Origin: Bacteroides sp. CAG:1060_57_27
GTDB taxonomy: Bacteria; Bacteroidota; Bacteroidia; Bacteroidales; UBA932
DNA length: 64,000 nt
Direction of reading: 5' to 3'
Assembly (NCBI GenBank): GCA_001915575.1
Contig: MNQT01000012.1
Coordinates: 1-64,000 of the forward strand
Shown here: piece by piece, positions 27,375-35,298 of the stretch
Layout of the letters: the number at the start of each line of letters is the position of its first letter
How positions within the stretch are numbered: position 1 is the first letter of the stretch
The notes under the pieces: model-generated
The model's database searches: none
Told to the model about the DNA's origin: nothing
What the model saw: the letters and a program-made list of their open reading frames with translations, nothing else
Made by a program: the position numbers and the translations under genes

Positions 27375-27785
27375 GTGTACAATTTTCTGAAAATAACATG
27401 TCTGCTCCTGCCGCTCCTTGTGTGCGGCCGCCTTTCCGCCCAGTCTCAGAATCCGGAGAGGCTCGACGTGTTCACCCCTATCAGCAAGTACATAGTAAGC
27501 GGCGACGCCGAATGCCTGTCGGCATGGTTCGACGAGAACCTCGACCTGTCGGTCATAGCCCAGGAAGGCAACGCGAGCCGCAACCAGGCCAAGAGGATAA
27601 TCAAGGCCTTCTTCTCGAGCTACACTCCCAGGGACTTCACGATAACCCACACGGCCGAGAAGGCCAACATGAAATACGCCCTCGGGAACCTGTCGGCCGG
27701 AGGCGAGAATTTCACCGTAACGATATTCATCACCACCAAGGGAGACGGTTACAAGATCCAGCAGTTCAAGATAGAGAAGATGTAA
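27375..27785 (+). CDS. Secreted DUF4783-like protein
   Basis: A 136-residue protein if started at GTG 27375, which follows GGAG closely and gives a clean signal peptide (VYNFLKITCLLLPLLVCGRLSAQ). A longer reading from TTG 27321 would put a charged stretch before the signal, so I prefer the shorter form. The mature part (VFTPISKYIVSGDAECLSAWF, FSSYTPRDFTITHTAEK, KIQQFKIEKM) matches the small cystatin/NTF2-like DUF4783 pattern of Bacteroidota. The function is unknown; it should be periplasmic or exported. It is monocistronic, divergent from rlmH and convergent with efp. Confidence 0.75.
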   Translation: MYNFLKITCLLLPLLVCGRLSAQSQNPERLDVFTPISKYIVSGDAECLSAWFDENLDLSVIAQEGNASRNQAKRIIKAFFSSYTPRDFTITHTAEKANMKYALGNLSAGGENFTVTIFITTKGDGYKIQQFKIEKM

Positions 27786-27789
27786 GAAG

Positions 27790-27822
27790 AGCCGCCCGGC
27801 GATTGCAGGACGGCCCTTTCAG
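27790..27822. terminator. Weak hairpin between convergent DUF4783 and efp
   Basis: GCCG-c-CC and GG-a-CGGC can pair around a 10-base loop, followed on the + strand by CCCTTTC. The stem is short and mismatched, so this is only a tentative terminator. Confidence 0.3.
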
Positions 27823-27847
27823 TATCCGTTAGGGTAGGTCGGAAGAC

Positions 27848-28411
27848 TTACACCCTCTGTCCGTATGAACGGTCGGTCGTGTTGACCGTGATCTTGTCGC
27901 CGGTCTCGATGAACAGGGGAACCATGATCTTGGCTCCGGTCTCGAGGGTCACCTCCTTGAGGGCGGAGGTGGAGGCGGTGTTGCCCTTGACGGCAGGCTC
28001 GGAATATGTAACCTCGAGGGTGACATAGGTAGGGAGCTCGCAGGTAAGGCACTTCTCTTCGCCTACGACGAACATCATCTCCACATGCTGACCCTCCTTC
28101 ATGAGGTCGGAGTTCGCGACGACCTCCTTGGGAAGGAGGATCTGCTCGTAGGTCTCCTCGTGCATGAAGTTGAACCCGTCCTCCTCCTCATAGAGGAACT
28201 GGTAGGGGCGGCGTTCCACGTCGATAGTCTCGATCTTCGCGCCGGCGGTGAAGGTATTATCGAGGATACGGCCGTTCTCAAGGTTACGCAACTTAGTCTT
28301 GACGAATGCGGGACCCTTTCCGGGCTTCACATGCTGGAACCAGACTATCTGGCAGGGCTTGTCGTTGTACTTGAGGTAAAGACCGTTCTTGAAATCAGCT
28401 GTTGTTGCCAT
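27848..28411 (-). CDS. efp: Elongation factor P
   Basis: EF-P rescues ribosomes stalled at polyproline. The 187-residue chain has the three beta-barrel domains in order: KOW-like (MATTADFKNGLYLKYNDKP), then the loop VKPGKGPAFV whose tip lysine sits at about position 33, the OB domain with RRPYQFLYEEEDG, and the C-terminal LETGAKIMVPLFIETGDKI. The length is the family norm. It has its own consensus promoter inside the 3' end of ispH. A weak hairpin lies between it and the convergent gene. Confidence 0.97.
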   Translation of the reverse strand: MATTADFKNGLYLKYNDKPCQIVWFQHVKPGKGPAFVKTKLRNLENGRILDNTFTAGAKIETIDVERRPYQFLYEEEDGFNFMHEETYEQILLPKEVVANSDLMKEGQHVEMMFVVGEEKCLTCELPTYVTLEVTYSEPAVKGNTASTSALKEVTLETGAKIMVPLFIETGDKITVNTTDRSYGQRV

Positions 28412-28447
28412 ATATACTATTCTTTAGATTGTTCCGGGAAAACGCCG

Positions 28448-28479
28448 CAAATTTAGTCAATCGTCTGAATTATTGCAAA
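28448..28479 (-). promoter_or_regulatory. efp promoter
   Basis: TTTG (28476-28479) and TAAATTTG (28448-28455) on the minus strand are separated by exactly 20 bp, a perfect match to the Bacteroidota consensus. The -33 box lies in the last codons of ispH. The leader to the efp ATG is about 30 nt. Confidence 0.72.
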
Positions 28480-29360
28480 TTTTCTATGGCATGCGCGACA
28501 TTCTCCAGCAGCCATTTCGGAGTGGAGGTCGCACCGCACACTCCCACGCTGCACCCGGGAGGGAACCATGCAGGATCAAGGTCGGAGGCCGAGCCGACAC
28601 GGTAGGTCGCAGGATTGACACTCCGGCACAGGTCGGAGAGCACCTTGCCGTTGGAGCTGGTGCTTCCCGCGACAAACACTATCACGTCGTGCCCCGACGC
28701 GAATTCGGCGAGCTGCCTGTGCCGCCCTTCCACCTGCGAGCAGATCGACGAGTGCACGAGCAGCTCCCCGTCCGATACCACGGAACGGAGGTACCCGGCC
28801 ACCTGTCCATATCCGGTCGGGCTCATCGTAGTCTGCGAGAACAGCTCCACCGGAGAACCGGGGGCAATGGAGCCCGACTCCACAAGCCGCACCGTACTTT
28901 CGAGATCGGGCACCACATATACGCTGTCCGGCACCTGTCCTACAAGGCCCAGGACTTCGGGATGTCCCGTCTTTCCGAAGATGACTATCGAACCGCCGCG
29001 GGGACTGACCCTGGAATAGGCTTCCTTTATGGCCTTCTGGAGCCTCAGCACCACCGGACAGGTGCAGTCGATCAGGCTGATGCCGGCCTGCGCGGCGCGG
29101 CGGTACACCTCGGGAGGCTCTCCGTGCGCGCGTATGAGCACCGGCGTCCCGTCAGGACTCTCGCGGACCGCCTCCTCGAGGCTGCCGACCGTGACAAGGC
29201 CGAGGGAGCGGAGCCTGGAGAGCTCCTCATCGTTGTGTACTATCGCCCCAAGGGAACAGAGCCTGCCGTGGTGCTCCGAGAGATACTTTTCGGCCGTGCC
29301 TATCGCACGGATGACGCCTCCGCAGAAACCGGAATGGCTGTCTATCTCTACTTTCAGCAT
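28470..29360 (-). CDS. ispH: 4-hydroxy-3-methylbut-2-enyl diphosphate reductase
   Basis: IspH performs the last step of the MEP pathway, making IPP and DMAPP with a 4Fe-4S cluster. The 296 residues carry the three cluster cysteines: GFCGGV (Cys13), DCTCPVV (Cys101) and HSSICSQVEGR (Cys207). The substrate-binding motifs IRAHGEPP and the late ATSTP are also present. The start at [15 protein letters not shown] is the family norm. It overlaps cmk by 7 bp and closes the dnaX-lptB-cmk-ispH run. Its product would feed the polyprenyl synthase at 61973. Confidence 0.95.
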   Translation of the reverse strand: MLKVEIDSHSGFCGGVIRAIGTAEKYLSEHHGRLCSLGAIVHNDEELSRLRSLGLVTVGSLEEAVRESPDGTPVLIRAHGEPPEVYRRAAQAGISLIDCTCPVVLRLQKAIKEAYSRVSPRGGSIVIFGKTGHPEVLGLVGQVPDSVYVVPDLESTVRLVESGSIAPGSPVELFSQTTMSPTGYGQVAGYLRSVVSDGELLVHSSICSQVEGRHRQLAEFASGHDVIVFVAGSTSSNGKVLSDLCRSVNPATYRVGSASDLDPAWFPPGCSVGVCGATSTPKWLLENVAHAIENLQ

Positions 29361-30040
29361 AATATGCCGAACTTGCCCTGCACAAGACCCCTCACCCACG
29401 CGAGTTCCTCCTCCATAGTCATGTCCGAATTGTCGAGCTCGAAGGCGTCGGCTGCCTTCCTGAGCGGAGAAGCAGACCGGTGGGAGTCTATATAGTCCCG
29501 CTGCCTGAGGTTTTCGAGCACCTCGTCATAGTCGGGACTGCCGCCCTTGGACAGCATCTCGTCATAGCGGCGCCGCGCCCTGACCTCTACCCTGGCGGTC
29601 ATGAATATCTTGAGCTCGGCGTCAGGGAATACGGTCGTGCCTATGTCACGTCCGTCCATTACAACTCTGCCGCCGGAAGCGAGTTCATGCAGCCTGGCAT
29701 CGACGAAGTCCCTTACATACGGCACAGCCGCCACCGGGCTGACCAGTGAAGATACGGCCATGGAACGTATATCCTCCTCGACGCATCTGTCGCCGATACA
29801 GGTCTTGCCGTCCTTAGAGAAACGCAGGTCGAGACCGGCAAGGGCGTCCTTCAGGGCATCGGATACACGACCGTCTCCGGATATGTATCCATGTTCGGAC
29901 GCGAACAGTGTCACTCCCCTGTAGACAGCCCCGGAGTCGAGGTACAGGAATCCGAACTGCCGGGCCACGAGCCTGGCGAAACTGCTCTTGCCTGTCGACG
30001 AATAGCCGTCGACCGCTATCGTGATGTCAGGTATCTTCAT
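29354..30040 (-). CDS. cmk: Cytidylate kinase
   Basis: Cmk phosphorylates CMP and dCMP. The 228 residues start with [19 protein letters not shown] (P-loop), then [15 protein letters not shown] (NMP binding) and [21 protein letters not shown]. The insert [19 protein letters not shown] is typical. Its ATG overlaps the lptB stop by 4 bp, and its 3' end overlaps ispH by 7 bp. Cmk and IspH are often neighbours in Bacteroidota. Confidence 0.96.
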   Translation of the reverse strand: MKIPDITIAVDGYSSTGKSSFARLVARQFGFLYLDSGAVYRGVTLFASEHGYISGDGRVSDALKDALAGLDLRFSKDGKTCIGDRCVEEDIRSMAVSSLVSPVAAVPYVRDFVDARLHELASGGRVVMDGRDIGTTVFPDAELKIFMTARVEVRARRRYDEMLSKGGSPDYDEVLENLRQRDYIDSHRSASPLRKAADAFELDNSDMTMEEELAWVRGLVQGKFGILC

Positions 30041-30810
30041 CGCTTTCCGGATTCATATTCGGCCTTCGCCCTCTCCACGGACACCGAACGCTTGAGGATG
30101 AAGCCGGAGCCGAGATATTTGGTACGCACATCCTCGTCGGAGGCGAGCTGGTCGGGGGTGCCCTCCTGGAGTATCGTACCCTCGTACAGCAGATATGCAC
30201 GGTCGGTGATCGCAAGCGTCTCGCCGACATTGTGGTCGGTGATTATGACTCCGATGTTGCGGTACTTCAGCTTGGCTATGATGTACTGGATGTCCTCGAC
30301 GGCTATGGGGTCCACACCCGCGAACGGCTCGTCGAGCAGTATGAACTTAGGGTCTATCGCCAGCGCACGCGCTATCTCGCAGCGGCGCCTCTCGCCTCCG
30401 GAAAGCTGTATTCCGAGCGACTTGCGCACCTTGGAAAGGTTGAACTCGCTGATCAGGGACTCCATCCTCTCCATCCTCGCGTCGCGCGACATGCCCTTCA
30501 TCTCCATTACGGACAGTATGTTGTCCTCCACCGAGAGTTTCCTGAACACGGATGCATCCTGCGGCAGGTAGCCGATACCTTTCTGGGCCCTCTTGTACAT
30601 AGGCAGCCCGGTTATTTCCTCGTCGTCCAGGAACACCTTCCCCTCGTTGGGGACTATCTGGCCGGTTATCATATAGAAACTTGTCGTCTTGCCAGCTCCG
30701 TTGGGGCCCAGGAATCCTACTATCTCTCCCTGGCAGACCTCCATGGAGACGCCTTTGACGACGGTTCTGAGACCATATTTCTTGACAAGGTTCTCGCAGC
30801 GCAGCTTCAT
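30037..30810 (-). CDS. lptB: LPS export ABC transporter ATPase LptB
   Basis: LptB powers extraction of LPS from the inner membrane by LptFG. The 257 residues contain Walker [10 protein letters not shown], the LptB-specific region [21 protein letters not shown], signature [15 protein letters not shown], and Walker [16 protein letters not shown]-terminal extension with SGFILKRSV is present. The gene lies 4 bp after dnaX and overlaps cmk by 4 bp. The other Lpt genes are not in this window. Confidence 0.94.
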   Translation of the reverse strand: MKLRCENLVKKYGLRTVVKGVSMEVCQGEIVGFLGPNGAGKTTSFYMITGQIVPNEGKVFLDDEEITGLPMYKRAQKGIGYLPQDASVFRKLSVEDNILSVMEMKGMSRDARMERMESLISEFNLSKVRKSLGIQLSGGERRRCEIARALAIDPKFILLDEPFAGVDPIAVEDIQYIIAKLKYRNIGVIITDHNVGETLAITDRAYLLYEGTILQEGTPDQLASDEDVRTKYLGSGFILKRSVSVERAKAEYESGKR

Positions 30811-30814
30811 AGGG

Positions 30815-32704
30815 TCATAAGTTAACGTCCAACGAAAGATCCTTGACGAGGTTCTTCACCTCGTCGTTCTGCCTCATGAGGTCTTCGGCCTTCTCGGAAG
30901 GCAGATATTTGACCTCGGGCTGTTCGCCCTCCGGAGACACGGCGGCCTCCAGCCTCAGGCGTGAGCAGTGCAGCATGGAACCGAAGCGGGACTCGAGCTC
31001 CCTGAGCATCCTCTCCTCTATCCATTTCTTCTGGGCCTCGTTCGTGACGGAGAACACGACCGTCAGCCTGCCGTCCTCTCTCGATATCTCCAGCCCGGCA
31101 TTGTTCAGGGCGTTCGCGAGCCTCGGCTTGTCCGAATAGGACTCCGAGAGCCGGGCCCATGCGCCGTGCACGGCTTCGTCGTCAGGAAGCTCCAAGGGTG
31201 CCGCAGCCGCATCTTTCCCGGGAGTATCGTCAGTTTCCCCGGCTGCCGGATCGTCTCCGGACATCAGGGAGCCCAGGGAGAGGGATGCGGCGGTCCGTGC
31301 CGGACGGCGGCGTGCGGCAGGCGGAGCCGCTACGGGCGCCGGGCTTCCGGCCGCTTCCTGAGCCGAAGGCCCGGCCTGCGCGGCATGACCGTCGGGAGCG
31401 GCAGGGACGGCGGAAGCGGAAGGTGCGGGTAAGGCAGCAGCAGGGACGGCAGGAGCGGTCTGACTGACCGGAGCCACCGTTTCCCGGAGCAGTACGGCAG
31501 GAGCCGTCCGTGCGTCAGCCGGTGCTGCCTCGGGCGCTGCGGCCGCGGGTGCCGGAGCGGCAGCAGGTGCAGCGCAGGCGGCGACAGAAACTGCCGGGGC
31601 GGCGCCGGGAGCCTTCATGATGAAGGACATCTTCATCAGGGCGAACTCGATATGGAGCCTCTGGTTAACCGCAGACCTGTATCCCGCCTCGCACTGGGAA
31701 CTTGCCGATAGGGCCTCGTAGAGGAACTTCACCGGACATCTGGACGCCTGCTCCCCATAGCGGCGGCGCAGCGAGTCGGGAAAGTCCACGAGCGACTCCA
31801 GGCCGCCGGTTCCACAGACAAGCAGGTCGCGCAGATGCGAGCCGAGCGCGGATATGAAATACTGCGGATTGAAGCCCTTAGAAAGGACTTCGTCGAAAAT
31901 CAGCAGCGCGGTGGCATAGTCTCCGGAAAGGAAGCTGTCCACAAGACGGAAGCAGTACTCGTAGTCGAGCACGTTGAGGTTGCGCATCACGTCGCCGTAC
32001 TGCACGGCGTTGCCGCAGAACGCCACGACCTGGTCGAATATCGTCAGGGCGTCGCGCATGGCCCCGTCGGCCTTGGAGGCTATTATGTGCAGCGACTCGT
32101 CGTCGACCGAGACATTCTCTGCCGAGGCTACCCTCCTGAGGTTCCCGACTATGTCGGGTATGCTTATGCGGCTGAAGTCATATATCTGGCAACGGCTGAG
32201 TATAGTCGGGAGTATCTTGTGCTTCTCCGTAGTGGCGAGTATGAATATGGCGTGGGAAGGCGGTTCCTCGAGGGTCTTGAGGAACGCGTTGAACGCCGAC
32301 GCCGAGAGCATGTGCACCTCGTCTATTATGAACACCGAATACCTGCCCGTCTGGGGAGGTATCTGCACCTGGTCCATCAACGTCTTTATGTCTTCGACGC
32401 CGTTGTTCGAGGCGGCGTCGAGCTCGTGGATGCAGTACGACCTGCCTTCCTGGAACGAACGGCACGACTCGCACTCCCCGCAGGGCTCGAAGTCCGGGCC
32501 GGGATTCGAACAGTTGATTGTCTTGGCGAAGATGCGCGCCGCACTTGTCTTGCCGACGCCCCTCGGGCCGCAGAACAGATAGGCATGCGCGAGCTGACCC
32601 CTTGCTATGGAATTCTTCAGCGTCCTCGCTATGTTGTCCTGCCCGATCAGCGAACCGAAGCTGTCCGGACGGTATTTACGGGCCGATACTATATAGTCTG
32701 ACAT
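30815..32704 (-). CDS. dnaX: DNA polymerase III subunits gamma/tau
   Basis: DnaX is the ATPase of the sliding-clamp loader. The 629 residues show Walker A GPRGVGKT (46-53), a zinc module with Cys65, Cys75, Cys78 and Cys81, Walker [11 protein letters not shown], and the SRC motif in [12 protein letters not shown]. The lid and collar domains follow. From about residue 360 to 470 there is a linker of Ala and Pro. The C-terminal domain then resumes with [20 protein letters not shown], so this is a full tau. I saw no A-rich slippery site for a gamma form. The start [13 protein letters not shown] is typical; a longer upstream frame lies antisense to the next gene and is rejected. Confidence 0.95.
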   Translation of the reverse strand: MSDYIVSARKYRPDSFGSLIGQDNIARTLKNSIARGQLAHAYLFCGPRGVGKTSAARIFAKTINCSNPGPDFEPCGECESCRSFQEGRSYCIHELDAASNNGVEDIKTLMDQVQIPPQTGRYSVFIIDEVHMLSASAFNAFLKTLEEPPSHAIFILATTEKHKILPTILSRCQIYDFSRISIPDIVGNLRRVASAENVSVDDESLHIIASKADGAMRDALTIFDQVVAFCGNAVQYGDVMRNLNVLDYEYCFRLVDSFLSGDYATALLIFDEVLSKGFNPQYFISALGSHLRDLLVCGTGGLESLVDFPDSLRRRYGEQASRCPVKFLYEALSASSQCEAGYRSAVNQRLHIEFALMKMSFIMKAPGAAPAVSVAACAAPAAAPAPAAAAPEAAPADARTAPAVLLRETVAPVSQTAPAVPAAALPAPSASAVPAAPDGHAAQAGPSAQEAAGSPAPVAAPPAARRRPARTAASLSLGSLMSGDDPAAGETDDTPGKDAAAAPLELPDDEAVHGAWARLSESYSDKPRLANALNNAGLEISREDGRLTVVFSVTNEAQKKWIEERMLRELESRFGSMLHCSRLRLEAAVSPEGEQPEVKYLPSEKAEDLMRQNDEVKNLVKDLSLDVNL

Positions 32705-32710
32705 AGGATG

Positions 32711-32718
32711 CAAATGTA
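32711..32718 (-). promoter_or_regulatory. dnaX -7 box, close to the ATG
   Basis: TACATTTG on the minus strand ends 6 bp before the dnaX ATG. A weak -33 (TTTC) lies about 19 bp upstream. The predicted transcript would have almost no leader. Confidence 0.5.
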
Positions 32719-32730
32719 ACGATAAATTCG

Positions 32731-32738
32731 TAACTTTG
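32731..32738 (+). promoter_or_regulatory. -7 box of the secreted-protein gene, close to the ATG
   Basis: TAACTTTG ends 5 bp before the ATG at 32744. It lies only 12 bp from the divergent dnaX -7 box, so the two promoters overlap. No convincing -33 box is seen. Confidence 0.45.
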
Positions 32739-32743
32739 AAAGC

Positions 32744-33514
32744 ATGAGAAAGTTCTTGAAAATCCTGACGGCGCTGTTGCTGCTGTCTATATCCGCAGAT
32801 GCCCTCGCACAGGGCAGGCTGTACACGCGCAAGGCCAAGCTGGAAGACTTCCCCACGCGCACCACGAAAGTCGTCACCTCTTCCGGGAGCCTGCTCGACC
32901 TGGCGTTCAAGGAGGAGGTCGCCACGAGGTGGCGCATCTCGCCCTTCGAGTTCTGCACCCCGGAGGAATTCGGAGCACTGAATTCCGACAATTCGCTGTA
33001 TTTCCTCTATATCGGGCACGAAGAAGGCATCAGCTACCTCGTGCTCTACAAGGGAGGCGAGGAGGACGAGGACGAGAACCTTAAGAAGCCTTTCGAGGTG
33101 GCGAGGATCCCTATCTCCAGTTCGAGCAGTCCCAGCGGGAGGGAGCTGATGCTGATAGGAGCCGCGATAGACATAATGCAGGCATTCGTCGAGGACGCAA
33201 TGGTATCGGAGCAGGCCGCCTATTTCGGGCTCAAGTGGTACAACGGCAGGAGCCTGAAGGGAAAGACAATATATCTGGATCCCGACGAGGCCGACTCGGC
33301 CTATACGCGCGGGGAGCAGGACGCCCTCATAGGCGTATGCGTAGCGCCGCACTCTCCGGAAGAAGGGAAAAGATGTTTCAAGATGCTGATAGCCGCCGAC
33401 ACCAACGAGCTGTACTATTTCGACCAGGCGAGGTACAGGGGGCCGGAAGACGCTGCGTTCGGCGACAGCGAGATAAAGAAATTCGGCAGAAGGAATGGAA
33501 TCGTCACTGAATAG
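32744..33514 (+). CDS. Secreted protein of unknown function
   Basis: I do not recognise this 256-residue protein. It has a clear signal peptide (MRKFLKILTALLLLSISADA, cleavage near ALA-Q at 22-23). The mature part has ISPFEFCTPEEFGALNSDN, an alternating beta-rich LYFLYIGHEEGISYLVLYKG, an acidic turn (EEDEDEN), and a long middle with KWYNGRSLKGKTIYLDPDE. The composition is that of a folded globular periplasmic protein, and the spacing argues it is real. Its end overlaps the O-methyltransferase gene by 20 bp. A link to the dnaX region is only positional. Confidence 0.75.
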   Translation: MRKFLKILTALLLLSISADALAQGRLYTRKAKLEDFPTRTTKVVTSSGSLLDLAFKEEVATRWRISPFEFCTPEEFGALNSDNSLYFLYIGHEEGISYLVLYKGGEEDEDENLKKPFEVARIPISSSSSPSGRELMLIGAAIDIMQAFVEDAMVSEQAAYFGLKWYNGRSLKGKTIYLDPDEADSAYTRGEQDALIGVCVAPHSPEEGKRCFKMLIAADTNELYYFDQARYRGPEDAAFGDSEIKKFGRRNGIVTE

Positions 33515-34127
33515 ATACCTGCTCGGCCACTGCAGCCTTCCTTCGGAAGAGCTCAGGTGGATAGAGAAGCAGACCAACATACGGACCAACTATCCGCAGA
33601 TGCTCTCAGGCCAGGTGCAGGGAGAGTTCCTGAAGCTCCTCGTCGGGCTCAGCGGAGCCCGCAGGATAATCGAGATAGGTTCGTTCACCGGCTACTCCAG
33701 CACCTGCATGGCGCTGGGACTCCCGGAAGACGGGGTAATCGACGCCCTGGAAATCAACGACGAGCTGGAGGACCTGATGCGCGAAGGCTGGCGCAGGGCA
33801 GGGGTCGAGAAACGCATCAGGCTGCATCTGGGCGATGCGCAGCAGATACTCCCCACGCTCGAAGGCCCCTACGACATGGTGTTCATGGACGCGAACAAAC
33901 GGCAGTACCTGACATATTACGAACTGTGCCTGCCGCTGCTGCGTCCCGGAGGACTGCTGGTCGCCGACGACACCCTGTGGGACGGAAAGGTCTACGCAGA
34001 TCCCCTCCCGACGGACGCGCAGACACGCGGGCTTGCGGCATTCAACGACACAGTAGCGGAAGACCGCCGCGTAGAGTCGGTGATACTGCCCATACGCGAC
34101 GGCCTGACGATAGTCCGCAAGAAATAG
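33495..34127 (+). CDS. SAM-dependent O-methyltransferase
   Basis: The 210-residue protein belongs to the cation-dependent catechol/caffeoyl-CoA O-methyltransferase family. It shows the SAM-binding IIEIGSFTGYSSTCMALGL, the acidic strand IDALEIN, the metal-site region VFMDANKRQYLTYYE and LLVADDTLWDGKVY, and a terminal DGLTIVRKK. Such small bacterial members methylate hydroxylated aromatics or tRNA 5-hydroxyuridine; the latter (TrmR-like) is possible but not provable here. It overlaps the secreted gene by 20 bp, so the two are coupled, and converges on the NtrC-like regulator. Confidence 0.88.
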   Translation: MESSLNRYLLGHCSLPSEELRWIEKQTNIRTNYPQMLSGQVQGEFLKLLVGLSGARRIIEIGSFTGYSSTCMALGLPEDGVIDALEINDELEDLMREGWRRAGVEKRIRLHLGDAQQILPTLEGPYDMVFMDANKRQYLTYYELCLPLLRPGGLLVADDTLWDGKVYADPLPTDAQTRGLAAFNDTVAEDRRVESVILPIRDGLTIVRKK

Positions 34128-34142
34128 TCCCGGAAAAGAGAC

Positions 34143-35288
34143 CTACAGGTTCACGAACTCCCTTACGTTCTTTGCGCTGATTTCGTCGTCGCCGAGAATC
34201 AGCAGGCGGTCCACCACATTGTCGAGCTCCCTGATATTTCCCGGCCAACTCTTCTGCACGAGCAGTTCCACGGCCTCGGGAGAGAAGCTGCGCGAGCGTC
34301 CGCCCTCGGTGTATTTCTTGAGGAAATAGTCTATGAGCATGGGGATGTCGTCCTTCCTCTCGTCGAGCGAGGGTACGCGGACAGGTATCACGTTGAGGCG
34401 GTGGTACAGGTCTTCGCGGAAGTTTCCTTCGGCGATCTCCTTCTCAAGGTTCTTGTTCGTGGCGGCGATCACCCTCACGTCGACGCTTATGTCCTTGTCC
34501 GAGCCGACCCGCGAGAGTTTCTTCTCCTGGAGCACGCGGAGGACCTTGGCCTGCGCGGCAAGGCTCATGTCGCCCACCTCGTCGAGGAACAGGGTCCCCC
34601 CGTCGGCCTGCTCGAACTTGCCCTTGTGCTGCTTTATCGCGGAGGTGAAGGAACCCTTCTCATGACCGAAAAGCTCGCTTTCGATAAGCTCCGACGGTAT
34701 TGCGGCGCAGTTCACCTCCACGAGGGGCATGGCGCTGCGCCGGCTGAGCTGGTGCAGGTTGCGCGCCACAAGCTCCTTTCCGGAACCGTTCGGTCCGGTT
34801 ATCAGCACCCTCGCATCGGTCGGGGCGACCTTGGCGATGATTTCCCGTATACGGCGCATGGGAGCGGAATCGCCTATCATGTCGGCACCGTACACCTTCT
34901 TCTTCAGAGCCTTGTTCTGCGTTGTCAGATGCACCCTCTCGGAAGCGTTCTTTATGGTTATGAGCACGCGGTTGAGGTCGAGAGGCTTCTCGACGAAGTC
35001 GAATGCACCCTTCTTTATGCAGTCCACCGCGGTGGCGATGTCGGCATGTCCCGAGATCATCACCACTGCCGAGTCGCCGTCTGACGCGACTATCTTCTCC
35101 AGTACCTCGACGCCGTCCATGCCGGGCATCTTGATGTCGCAGAAAATCACGTCGAACTTCTCCTTGTCGATCATTGCGAGGGCGGAGGGTCCGTCCTCGG
35201 CGCACTCCGCATCGTAGCCCTCGTCCATGAGGACCTCCCGCAGGGAATTCCTGATAGCCCTTTCGTCGTCAACTATAAGAATCTTCAT
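34143..35288 (-). CDS. NtrC-like response regulator lacking the DNA-binding domain
   Basis: The 381-residue protein has a receiver domain (phospho-acceptor Asp51 in CDIKMPGMDG, conserved Lys101 in EKPLDL) and a sigma-54-type AAA+ domain. The AAA+ part has Walker A GPNGSGKE (165-172), Walker B GTLFLDEVGD (231-240) and WPGNIREL (349-356). Two features are unusual. The GAFTGA loop that contacts sigma-54 reads GSFTSA (212-217), and the protein stops at NVREFVNL with no C-terminal Fis-type helix-turn-helix. It may act without sequence-specific DNA binding. A likely kinase partner is the protein at 23285-26839. It is last in a run with metG, which ends 10 bp upstream of it on the coding strand. Confidence 0.9.
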   Translation of the reverse strand: MKILIVDDERAIRNSLREVLMDEGYDAECAEDGPSALAMIDKEKFDVIFCDIKMPGMDGVEVLEKIVASDGDSAVVMISGHADIATAVDCIKKGAFDFVEKPLDLNRVLITIKNASERVHLTTQNKALKKKVYGADMIGDSAPMRRIREIIAKVAPTDARVLITGPNGSGKELVARNLHQLSRRSAMPLVEVNCAAIPSELIESELFGHEKGSFTSAIKQHKGKFEQADGGTLFLDEVGDMSLAAQAKVLRVLQEKKLSRVGSDKDISVDVRVIAATNKNLEKEIAEGNFREDLYHRLNVIPVRVPSLDERKDDIPMLIDYFLKKYTEGGRSRSFSPEAVELLVQKSWPGNIRELDNVVDRLLILGDDEISAKNVREFVNL

Positions 35289-35298
35289 AATCTGTCTC

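Noticed and set aside
32705..33589. Long N-terminal extension of dnaX
   Set aside because: The frame is open but antisense to the secreted-protein gene, and DnaX proteins start at [13 protein letters not shown].
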